Assembly (NCBI GenBank): GCA_911728455.2
Contig: OU452226.1
Coordinates: forward strand, 18,431,938 to 18,495,937
From: Marthasterias glacialis
Lineage: Eukaryota; Echinodermata; Asteroidea; Forcipulatida; Asteriidae
DNA: 64,000 bases
Direction of reading: 5' to 3'
The position numbers and the translations under genes were made by a program. Below, in pieces: positions 1 through 10,353 of this stretch (positions are counted from its first letter, which is position 1; each line of letters begins with the position of its first letter). Below the pieces are notes generated by a model that saw only the letters and a program-made list of their open reading frames with translations, had not been told where the DNA came from and ran no database searches.

Positions 1-1945
1 ATATGAGCAAGTTGAAATTTGATGGCTTCCAAATAGTTATCGAGTGCGAGGTTCGTTGTTGATTAGGGCTGCCAAGTGGAATAATGGTTTGAAAGGTTTT
101 GAGGTTTTGATGTTGAAGTTTTGTTGTGCATTAGGTTTGCTTTACTCTTATTCTTCGGTTGAATGTGTTGATATCACTCAAAAGAGAACGGCGGGGTTTG
201 GCCGGCGTGTGAACGTAGCTTAAATTTTTTCCCAGTGCGGTTTTCTGGTGTGTAGAAAGATCAACGTGGGATAGGTTTGTTAGAAAATGTTCGCTTTGTG
301 AAGCCAATTTAGTAAGAAGATTGGTTTGTCGTTGGTTATACCATTGTGATGAGCAATGGCGGGAAAAGCAAGTGACTTTTCTATGGTTGTTGGCCAGGGA
401 TTGTCCTTTCATGTATTTGCGATTACCCATGATAGTTATAGAAACTAAATGACGATGTATAAAAGAATATATATAGTTTATTCGCTAAAATGTGAGACAA
501 AAATATATATTATTTATAAGACAAGTTGTATAGGTGATCTCTTTTCGGAAGTTTTGTGGTCTTGAAAAAGACCGTTGGTGTTGTTGTGACGTTTCTTTGA
601 TTCACTCAGTTTGCATAATATATAAAACCCAAGGTATGTAGACACCGGGGGATAAGAGATTACATGTATTACGTATATTCCACGTAAACGCCCCAGTATA
701 AAACGGGCGTGCACCCTTTTTTTAATGTCTGCGTCCTTCGGGTGCGTCGGAGCCGCATGCATACATTTGGTTTATTATTTGCGTAAGGTTAATGTTTCCG
801 ATGTAATTTGTGGAGTTTTAGTTTCAATAAAATACTAGTATACTGAAGGAAAGAGACAATCTATTAGTTGTATTAATTTCGGAGTAAGAATCCCGGGACC
901 GTTATGATAGGAAAAAACAAATCATAACAGTGTTGTAGAAAGGATAGAGAATCAGTGAGTATCGCTGTGTTTTCTCTTCTGTCCTTTGGTTGGAGGTTGC
1001 CTCTTTCTGGTAAAGAAACTAAACAGTTCGGTGAATTTGAGTTTTTCTTGGGTGTTCTTGTTCAAGTGTGAGTCTATCTCCTTCGTCGCTGTGAGTCTGA
1101 ATTCGATGTCTTGTTTGAACTTGAGGTATTGGCTTAGTGTCAGCTCCGCAAAGAGGATACAAACTTTCGTTTCAAGGCTTTTCCGAGATTCCTTGAAGGA
1201 ATCCTCGTAAGCCAAAAGCCAATGTGGGTGTGGTGGCCTCGCTTGAGAGTTGATGTAAGTCGGCGGCACCTTGTGTTTAACTGATTTTGACAAGAGTTTA
1301 TTTGTTTGTCAAAGTGAGCCTTGGCTGAGGTCAGATTGCTGATAGTTGCAGCCAAGGCCTTGACAAATCAAAAATCAGTTGTAGATAGGTGCTGTCGATG
1401 GGTTGCTTGGGTTGCTTGGTGCTCTTGGGTCTTGGGGTAAGGTGTTGCCGAGTTAATTTCCCAAGCGGTTAAATCAAACTCTGATTGCCACAAAAAAAAA
1501 AAATATCCACTCGAGTCGATCTGGGCTTGACTTGAGCTCAGGTGATTCGGGAACAAAGAGTCGATTCAAGGAGGATGAGGAGGCTGGTTTCCCCCACAGG
1601 AAAAGATATAACAAGGAAGACCAACAGTTTTTCTGACTCTTTTTTTCGACTGAAGGTTGTTGTTTTTTCACTGGGTGGTACGTGTTACGCATTATAACCA
1701 CGTTTTGCAATGCCTGTTTCTTTTCCAATACACGAATTAACCACTGCTAAATTGCTATTTACAATTGATTCAATTGAATGGCTTTTGCGAAATTGAAAGA
1801 TTTTTGCGACCCAATGAATTTTGAATGATCTTGTAGTGAGATTCCAGGAGCATGCGATCACCAGGTGTTTTGCTGGCATTTCCCACCAGCGCCGCAAGGC
1901 TGGATTGGAACCCCCACTGTTCTTTCTTGTTTTAATCTTTGTCAT
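1..1945 (-). mobile_element. Penelope-like retroelement, 5' part, degraded (left copy)
   Basis: On the minus strand, 131-430 encodes the N-terminal part of a Penelope-type reverse transcriptase, with [19 protein letters not shown], a basic stretch and [12 protein letters not shown], matching the family block 'L-x-x-GL-x-F-x-P...D-x-x-F-x-RR-x-RLK'. Further upstream, 952-1293 encodes a Lys/Glu-rich, probably coiled-coil segment ([11 protein letters not shown] type) as in the leading region of these elements. Frames are broken. The catalytic part would lie left of the window. The upstream limit is uncertain. Confidence 0.62.
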
Positions 1946-3487
1946 CTTAATGGCTAGTGCGTTCTGTTACATATATGTTATTATGTTTGTTCATCGCACC
2001 CCACAGCAGGCGTGTGACTCTTCCTGACTCTACTCTGGCAATCATCAACGCAACACCTATGATACATCGAGCTCCCTACTGATTTTGTCCAACTTATTAG
2101 TTAGTATTGATTCTTACGCAAGTAGTGAAGACCAGCAGAAGATTACTCCACAGTTTTCTACATTTCTTTCGGGTAAGGAACCACGTGAAACCCATTTTAA
2201 TTTTCATTTACCCTAAAATCTTGTTGAAAGGCCCAGCTCAACATTGGTAAGAAAGAAAAACACAAATGTTCTCAGATTTACATATACCTTAAATGGTATA
2301 AAGATAATGATGGTTGAAATCTGTCCTTCAAATATTTCTGTCAGAAGTGTTTTTGTTTTTGTTTAATGCATGAAATAAGATCCAAAATTAGGTTTGTCTC
2401 AGCGAGACGAAAACTCTGCCTATAGGAATGCGTACAAAAATGCTGAATGCATTTTTACCGAAATGAGCTGACATTTTCAAAGGTTGGTTTTATTATATAT
2501 ATCATGAATTTTTGCAAAGAATGGAAGCAATTACTGTCAGTTTACAAATGTTGAGCTGGGGCTTTAACTAGTGAATGCTAAACTGTTGACATTTTAATAT
2601 CTGACTGACAGACAACTGACCATTCGTTTGCAAACGAAACTGAATAAGCCTGGTGTAAAGTTACTGATTTTATTTTGTTGAAATTGGTCGGAAAACCTAT
2701 ATGACAGGTAATTTTAATAATAATTGTAAAGGGATTTTCCCGGTCATTTTCGGCAAGTAATCGACCAATTTAAAAATCGCGTTATTCTATTTCGTGTTAA
2801 ATTTTGCGTTCCCACAAGCGACTGAAATGTTTAATGGAATAAGTCACTTCCATTCTGTTTTGGGGTTTGGGAAAAACATTCAGCTCTTAGTTTTCATCCA
2901 AACGTGCAAAAAGGTATTTGAATAATAATTAATGTGATAAGAATTTTCATTATCAACGGTGCGTTTCAAATCTGAGTCTAACAAGGACAGTCTAATCGCA
3001 AAACTTAATTTAAACAAGATTTCAACTTTCTTGTACATATGCAAATTCTGTTAAGAGTAAGTTTTAAAATTGATTACCTTAAAACGCGAGAAAATAGTTA
3101 AAAGAAATTCAACTGAAGAATGGTAGAAATGTAGTCTTGAATAAATAATTATGGAATGATACAAAAAAAACCTGAATGAGAAGAACGAAAACATGTATGC
3201 ACGAAAACGAAACTGATTCCAATAGTCATTTTCAGTAGATAAGAAGAAACCCCAGTTTGAATGATTTAGGGAAACATGAATTTGAATATACGAATCTGAA
3301 TTGTTATTTTTGCTGACATTGACCGTGAAATCCTATGTTACGCGATCCCGTCAAGACTTCACAATATTATGCCCCGGAGTTTTGAATAACTGCGTGAAAT
3401 ATGAACGAAGAATAAAATCATTCTCGAAACAGACAAACTAGTGGAATTATGTTATAAACATGAACAGAAATATAAGATTTGACTTAC
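1..3487. other. Intron 1 of the left-hand gene copy (partial)
   Basis: No coding exon of the gene family. 1 to about 1,950 is Penelope-like element 5' sequence. About 1,950-3,487 is AT-rich and single copy within the unit; I see nothing recognisable in it. It matches 22,898-26,210 and 47,420-50,802. Confidence 0.6.
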
Positions 3488-3533
3488 CGATACCCACGGC
3501 GGTAATGAAGCTAACCCACTGCGTGATGTCCAT
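3488..3533 (-). CDS. First exon of a fourth gene copy to the left of the window
   Basis: 46 nt encoding [15 protein letters not shown] plus one base, followed by a GTAAGT donor (intron starts at 3487). It is identical in protein to gene A exon 1, with the same upstream in-frame TAA. The rest of its gene should lie about 10 kb further left, beyond the window. It shows that the tandem array continues past the left edge. Confidence 0.62.
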
Positions 3534-4562
3534 CTTGCCGTTTGTATCGGCGTCCAAGGCACCCGTAAGTTACGCCAAATCCTCCAGTGAAATGTCCACT
3601 GAATAAAACGGCGCACAGAGAAACAACAACGCGTACAGTTTTACTGGCAAGTACGAAAAAAGCGAAATACGGTTCCTTCCCAGCCAGCGATCTGTAATAC
3701 TGGAGATTCGTGGTTATTTTCAAGTACAACTCTGCTTGGCGCTGTGGTTAACTTTGGGCGTTGTCTTTTAGGATGCGCAGACCAATCAAATGACGGCAAC
3801 TGGTGAACGAAATTCACCGACAGTCTCAGAAACTCCTCGCAATGTGCTGGTTACGATTGGCAGGCTTCTGCCTTTACTATGCAGATAAAAGTATCAGATG
3901 TGATTCCCATTAATAAATTGAACACCCGTATACTTACAATGGGAGTCTTTGGAACGCTAAATCTTAATTGTTTACGTGGTTCTGAGCAGGCGCACATACC
4001 CTACCGCCCCCCCCCCATCCAATCCCATGCATCCGTAAGGTTGACTAAATTTTGAAAAAAGCAAAATCATTCTTGCCCATTCCTCTTGATTTTACTTATT
4101 ACACGATATAATCAACCGGTGACAGTGTCATCATTGTACGAATACTAGTACTATTACTAGTGACTTAAAAACCGTATTATGTTTTGTTGGGAATGTTGTC
4201 TATTTGCTTATTTTTTCGGCATAACTGAACATTTTGAAAGAAAAATCTTATTGAAATGAGAGTGATTTATTTATTTTTATTTTTTTGCTGTATTGGTGAA
4301 TATATCAGACAGACATATTTCAAAGCATGGTTTGTGCCCTTACCAAGTTAAATTTAAAAAAAAATCACCAGATGAAAATCGGTAGATTTTTTTTCAGTCT
4401 TTGTAACAATCTGTTTTCCGTTTGATTGATGGGTGGACTCACGTCATTCAGTGAGATTTCTTTGTTGCCTGATTGCAACACAAGAGGGCCTTCACCATTA
4501 GTTCTGAAAACAACATTTTTAACAAAGTGATGGTATGGTACTAGAAAAATAATGTTGTTCTT

Positions 4563-4848
4563 TGCAGACTGATTTGAAAGTCTGTCCAGATCACGCGAGA
4601 TTATAAAAGGGGTTGGGGTGGGGACAAATTCAATATGCAGACTGATTTGAAAGTCTGTCCAGATCACGCGAGATTATAAAAGGGGTTGGGGTGGGGACAA
4701 ATTCAATATGCAGACTGATTTGAAAGTCTCTCCAGATCACGCGAGATTATAAAAGGGGTTGGGGTGGGGACAAATTCAATATGCAGACTGATTTGAAAGT
4801 CTCTCCAGATCACGCGAGATTATAAAAGGGATGGGGTGGGTACAAATT
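4563..4848. repeat. 73 bp minisatellite, 4 units
   Basis: Head-to-tail units starting TGCAGACTGATTTGAAAGTC, at 4563, 4636, 4709 and 4782. Each ends in a G-rich tract AAAAGGGGTTGGGGTGGGGA. The last unit is slightly shortened. The same array has 9 units in the second copy and 3 in the third. Confidence 0.93.
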
Positions 4849-4894
4849 TAATACAGTTAAATGGTTGTTGATTCAGCGGCGTAGCTTCGGGGGG

Positions 4895-5055
4895 CCTGGG
4901 GGCACGTGCCCCCCCCCCCCCTCCCATAAATTCTCAGTTCCCCCAAGGTGCCTCCCCCGCGTGAACAAATTATGATACATGTAATTTATTAAAAAACATG
5001 GAACCTGGGCCCCCACTGAAAAGCAGTGCCCCCTCCCCCCCCCCCCCATTGACAA
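4895..5055. repeat. Poly-C rich tract with GGGGGCACGTGCCCCC palindrome
   Basis: Several C runs of 6-13 bases and a CACGTG-centred palindrome. Equivalents lie at 27,968-28,122 and 52,153-52,317, with different run lengths. Length of such runs is unreliable in any assembly. Confidence 0.75.
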
Positions 5056-7544
5056 AATCTTGGCTGAGTTGATTACAGAATCTACATCGCCAGTGTCACA
5101 GGGGATCCCCCAGTGATTCTGTTCCCTCGTACGGCGAAGTGTGTAGAATTTTCGTCCGGTAGCGCCCTCCTTTGATTCAACTTCCTTCAACCCATGTTAA
5201 TTTGCCGTATGTGGGACACACACACTGGGGACACAATCCCCTATAACACCAACATGTTTCACCTTTTGGAAAATGACATCAATTTAATCTGTAACTACTG
5301 AAGCTTGTCTTTTGTGCAGTTTTATTTAATTGTGACCACGAATTCAATTACATGATATTACTTAACAGTATCATTATTAACTTTTAGATTAACATTGAAG
5401 TACAGTATGGGTAAATGTTTACAAGATCACACTATGACCATCTTGAGTCTTCTTGTTGACATGCATACTAAATACAGTAGCACAGCGACTCGGTCATTCG
5501 ACTCGGATGGATCAGTCATTCAATATTCGGCCCTGTCATGGTCATGCCAATTTGTTATAGTTGAATTATTTCCAGAAATTACAACAACTACATTATTAAA
5601 AATATTACGAAAGTCTGTTTTTACCGTCACTAATATCTGACCGTAACAGGTGTATGAAATTATTCATAAGTGCAGATATATTTATTATTAATAATATGAT
5701 AACACAAGACAAACATTAATATTGTTACTTTACATTTGAAAATGTCCTGATAATGTGAAGGAATAGACACGTTCGCTTAACAACCATTGTCACTTTTAGA
5801 GCATGACTCGGTGATGAGCCTGATGGATTTACTGTACTAAAGAAACATAGAATTATTACCTAAACAAAATATGATCATTTTGTTTGTTCACTCCGGGTAG
5901 CTGATGTTAATTGATTGTTTTCTGACCGCATGGGGGCGCTTTCAACGGTTAATTTCCTTGCCTCATTATTTGGACTGCCTGTGTCTTGTTATCTTGTATC
6001 AATGGCCAATAAATAATACAAAATAACAACACTGGGAAATCCAGTTAGTTTTACCATGGTTTGACTTGTTTTGCATTGTGTATATTTGGTTCACACACGC
6101 CCTCACGCGGTCAAAAATACAGCTTTGCTCTTGTTGGTTGATCATGTTTTCTCAGAGTGACGAATCGGCAAATAACGCAATTCGAGTAAATCGAGTTTTA
6201 AGTTGGTCAACTTTTTTTCCTGATACTTTTCATAGTTCATTTAGTAACAAATTCATCAGATTTTTATACATGTGTGTCATGTGATACGTTCTTTTTCATT
6301 TACCTGTATATATTTTGGAAACATATTTTGTTCAAGTATTCCTAACGATGTCTTCAACTTATTCGTCACTGTTGGGGGAAACAATCTGCACGCTCCCCCA
6401 CAAACGTTTGAACATCCGCAGCTTATTCGTCACTGAAACAGAAAAACCAACAATGACAATCGCGCGTATTCGCCTCCATTGTACACAAACCTACGTATAC
6501 GTGATCGAAATATACGAAATTTTCGACTTCACGTATACCTTTTTCTAATCCAATCAAATTCAATGAGTGCCGTTAAGATGTCCTTAGTCCAAATTCAAAC
6601 ATAGAAGAAGTTTGAACATTTCGACTTGTGCTCGGGAAAAAGGTCGTAACGAAAGTGTGACCAGCAAAAAGGTGATAAAGCAGTTTTAAGTCCAAAATTG
6701 AATTTTCAGTAAGACTGATTGTGAAAGATTGGTCATTTTGTTATTTATTTATTTATTTATTTTGACATGTTTTTTTTTTTCATTCTGCCATTTATAAGTC
6801 ATGGCAGGAAAATTAAATTCTGCATGTTGAATGAAAAACACGTCTTGTGAGTAATTTTAGCATGCAGTTATGCCCTACTTTTTTTCAAAGGAGCCATTTG
6901 TTTGTTACGTTTTGCTGGGTCAACAAGTTGTACTTTGTGTGCCCGAAAAAAGGTTGTACAGCCTTCCGATCTTCTTCCAGCGACACAACGATTAAAGAAC
7001 TTGAGATTGTGAACTTTTCGGACGAAATGAACTTTTCCCGGGGTCTCTATATCCGACAACAATGGATTTTCTTGGTAAGTCTGGTTGCACTGAGTGTCCT
7101 CAAAAGTCTGTGCATAAATCATCAACAAAAAACTAGCTCAAGGCAACTCCCATGGGCTACTGGTAATCATTGGAGTCAGTTTGTGTGAAGTGGGCGTGGC
7201 TTACAGTGGAAATACGTCGCATTCTCTTACGAGCATGACACTTTTAATACTCCTTTATGAATATTTATAATTGGACCGTTTGAATTAGAATAAACCATGT
7301 ACAAAGAGAAACCTTCCAAATTGCTATTTTGTCGTTAAGTTGCACTTTTTGAAATTTTTCAAACGTTGATGTCACAAGCCAAATTTCTTTAACAAAAAAT
7401 ATATAAAATCAGCCGAAAGTTGGCGATTAAACATTTAAAGATAACGACCTTAGACATCAAAAGAGTAAGGTGATGTAAGCGATTTGTAAAACAATTTTTT
7501 TTCGAAATATTGTTTTACTTGCGTTAAAACTACAGAATACTAGT

Positions 7545-7996
7545 AATAGACCGAGCCATTAAGCCCCGCCTACCTTAGCAACTGCCTAGCAACATCACAT
7601 GCTGTGCCGCGTTTGCAGCTGTGGTTCGGTTGCGGCCAGGCACACGTATCGGCTACACACAGTACATGGTTTTCGTGAACGGTGTGGATTTAAGTTCGTG
7701 GCCTTAATTTTGAGCAGTGCCTCGAGTCCAAAAAACAATGCAGACAGGAACACTGTTAAACCACTTTTACTCGACTGTACAAAGACCACTGCTGTGGGAT
7801 TTGCACCATCAGAAATACGAACAAATTAAAGCAAAACGAAAGTTAGCGCTGTTGTTTGTGCTGTTGTGTGTCAAAACAATTGCGGCGGTTTGTTTGCTTT
7901 TGTAATGGGATTTTATCGTGTCGGACTTTCAGTGGCGTTGTCAAATCTGTTGTTGGTCATTACATTAGTAGGCGGGGCTTAATTGACCGCTCTATT
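7545..7996. mobile_element. Non-autonomous DNA transposon with TIRs and MADF-like remnant
   Basis: The left end AATAGACCGAGCCATTAAGC matches the right end read backwards (AATAGAGCGGTCAATTAAGC), each continuing CCCGCCTAC: about 29 bp TIRs. On the plus strand inside, 7717-7860 can encode RPLLWDLHHQKYEQIKAKRK, which resembles the MADF/Myb-SANT-like domain carried by Harbinger-type and related DNA transposons. No intact transposase. Target duplication is unclear. Confidence 0.62.
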
Positions 7997-8029
7997 TCTG
8001 CTCACTAAAAGACGCGCATAGCGATTCAC

Positions 8030-8490
8030 AATAATCTCACTCTAAAAAAGGTTCAAAAACCTAAAAGCGTTTTAAAATTTGAAGTGGAATATCGTTTGGG
8101 TGAATTAATTAACTTTATAGTTAAAAGATGTGCAAAAGCATGATGCGATATAAGCGATTTGTAAAACCACATTATTGTACTTCACGTTAAGACTACAGAA
8201 CAGTGTCTTATATAGTGCTGAAACCTCACTACAAGATGCCTAAAGCGATTCACAATCTTAGTCTAAAACAAGGTTCAGCAACCTAAAAGCATTTTAAAAT
8301 CTGAAGAGGAACATCATTGTAAAACTATTTTTGAATTATTCTTTTACTTCGCGTTAAGACTACAGAATATTCATCTATAGCGCTGAATTCACTCTTATAA
8401 CGATTCACCATATCTCACTCTTAAAAAAGTTCTAAAACCTAAAAGCATTTCGAAATTTGAAGTTGAACATCATTTAGGTGAATTAATTAA
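8030..8490. repeat. Degenerate tandem repeat, about 3 units of 150-190 bp
   Basis: The block 'GCGATTCACAAT...CTCACTCTAAAA..GGTTC..AAACCTAAAAGC..TTTAAAAT.TGAAG.GGAACATC' recurs at about 8,030, 8,250 and 8,400, each with 'CGTTAAGACTACAGAA' upstream. The TIR element at 7545 sits inside a further unit. Equivalents: about 31,085-31,570 and 55,305-55,790. Confidence 0.7.
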
Positions 8491-8805
8491 CTTTGTAATT
8501 TAAAGAGATTCAAAATAATGATTGATTTTTATTATTATCATTTTTATATTGATTTGAAAAGAGAGATGAATATTAATTTATTCAGAACATCGAATTCTAA
8601 GTATCGCTTAAAGTTTTTCACAATATTTTCTTCACAAAAGGATATTAATGAACAGCAAATTTCCAATGACTTTCTTCTTTAAATATTTGTTTATACACAA
8701 GAGGCGTATTAGTTGTTTTTTGTTTGTCCTTTTTTTTTTTTTTTTTTGGGGGGGGGACACCAAAATATTGATATTTTTAACAAAGTGATTGGTAACATGT
8801 ATGAC

Positions 8806-8932
8806 TTCGCGAGATAATATTGGATGCATTTGAGGTGACATCTGGGACTTTGCGAGATAATATTGGAGGCATTTGAGAAATCTGGGACTTTGCGAAATAA
8901 TATTGCATGCATTTGAGGTGACATCTGGACTA
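8806..8932. repeat. 43 bp minisatellite, 3 units
   Basis: Units of the form GCGAGATAATATTGGATGCA then TTTGAGGTGACATCTGGGACTTT. The second unit has a small deletion. A poly-T/poly-G tract (8,731-8,757) lies just to the left. Confidence 0.9.
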
Positions 8933-9121
8933 TTCCTTTTCACGAGGCGAAACCGAGTGAAACGGAAAAGTCAGATTTCACAAAGTGATTATTTCCTGCG
9001 ACAATGCACGAATAAAATTCATTCAATCACACATAGATCCTTTTTCTTCTGAATTTCTTTTTTTCACGATAAACACAAACTAGACACGGACACCCGTCCA
9101 GTCCACACTCTGTGGTGGAAA

Positions 9122-9617
9122 AATTTCACACCTCCATAATTCAAATCTTACTGTAAGAAGCCACTAATGTCACCGGATTATTATTCCACGGTCGCATACA
9201 GTTTTTGGCGCTGGGTTTTCGACGTCAGATATTCCTCATAAATCCGTCATTTTCGGGAAATTTTTCTGTTTTGTTCCTTCTCTCAAACAAGCCTTCTATA
9301 TTCCGTCCGTGCGTACGCGTATCTAGCGTGTTGTGGCAGGACGATTGCGCGTATTTCGTCAATAGGTTTAGTGCTGTGCGGTCAGTGTGTATGGTGATAC
9401 ACAAACACACGCGTACTAGGTTCGCGCAATGAACTGTGTTTATAAAGTGCAGATTAATGTTTAACGTTAAGAGCTGAATTCTTTCCTGAAAATGACGGAT
9501 TTATGAGGAATATCTGCCGTCCAAAACCCACCGCCAAAAATTGTATCCGGAAAAAGTTAATCCGGTGAGATTAGTAGCTTCTTACAGGTAAGATTTGAAT
9601 TATGAAGCTCTGAAATT
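9122..9617. mobile_element. Foldback element with inverted arms of about 125 bp
   Basis: Left arm about 9122-9261 contains CATAATTCAAATCTTACTG, CACCGGATTA and ATTCCTCATAAATCCGTCAT. The right arm, about 9484-9617, is its imperfect reverse complement. About 220 bp of unrelated sequence lies between. No transposase, so a MITE/foldback type. Confidence 0.75.
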
Positions 9618-10141
9618 GTTCCTCCCCAGAAACAGGCCCTCACAGCTAGGACTCTGTATCATTGCACAGAGGAAGAGTCCTATATAAGGCTATCTTACCC
9701 CGTATAAGTTACTGTGTTGGCGCATTTCAGGCGCTGTGCGAGCAGTTAGACGTGCACCATATCTTCACATGCAATTTGATTTCCCAAAATGGCAGGTCAT
9801 GTGACGTCGGTGCAAGGGATCTACGTCACACACGGCTCTTGTCCATCCATTGTAGGAGTCAATTCCTTTGCGTACGTTTTGACTCCCATAATGGCGGATA
9901 GGATAGTCGCGTGTAAGTGCGCTGCGCGTTGTGCAATGGCTCAATACCATAGATCTATATAGCTCTATGGTCGATACCTTATACATTTCTTTTTCACACC
10001 GGTTGCAACTTGGGAAGCATGCAATATGCATTTGCTCTGCGTGCAATTTGCGTAGAGATTCCGAAATATGCCCTTATTTTTAGCAAACTAGAAGTAAATC
10101 ACCCCACGTTGTTGACTGCAAGCAGATTCAGTTAAGAGGAG

Positions 10142-10353
10142 CTAGTTTATAACACGTTTTATTTTCATACGGCTCTTTTCAAAGCCACCATCGACTATAT
10201 CTTCAGCATTTAGGTTGATCTCCTCTGGTGTACCTCCCTCGCTACAACCATTAAACCACCAGCCTCCCTTCGACTCCTCAGCACAGTTCCTCCCACTGTC
10301 ACCATCGTTGTCTCTGTCCCGTGTCGAAAATGGCATGTTGTTTGCAAATGAAA
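10142..10353 (-). CDS. Gene A exon 8: fibrinogen-C domain, C-terminal part and stop
   Basis: 212 nt including TAG (10142-10144), after a TACAG acceptor. It encodes [20 protein letters not shown], then [13 protein letters not shown] and a tail ending [19 protein letters not shown] is the family Ca2+-binding region, and NC...GC is the second conserved FReD disulfide. The tail matches the usual end of the domain. Confidence 0.9.

Larger units (their letters stand above)
3534..10141. other. Intergenic region, gene A stop to left gene exon 1
   Basis: About 6.6 kb with no supported gene. Order by rising coordinate: proximal promoter of the left gene, poly-C tracts, 73 bp minisatellite, AT-rich sequence with short chance reading frames (about 5,050-7,450), TIR element at 7545-7996, degenerate tandem repeats at 8,030-8,490, 43 bp minisatellite, foldback element at 9122-9617, and a short palindrome at about 9,944. 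I see nothing further in it. Confidence 0.6.

Noticed and set aside
1880..1925. tRNA-like B box (GGTTCCAATCC on the minus strand)
   Set aside because: No A box at the right distance, no cloverleaf and no terminator run; chance match or very old SINE.
3500..3575. EF-hand-like peptide [19 protein letters not shown] overlapping exon 1
   Set aside because: It looked like an EF-hand loop, but the frame is closed by TAA just upstream in all three copies and no acceptor lies between. The same bases read better as 5' UTR plus the start of a signal peptide.
4563..4848. CRISPR-like regular repeats
   Set aside because: Units are head-to-tail without spacers; these are eukaryotic minisatellites.
5395..5640. 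Plus-strand frame MKYSMGKCLQ..., open in all three units
   Set aside because: Kept only because the units are recent copies. It ends at different points in each unit through frameshifts, and no domain or splice context is seen.
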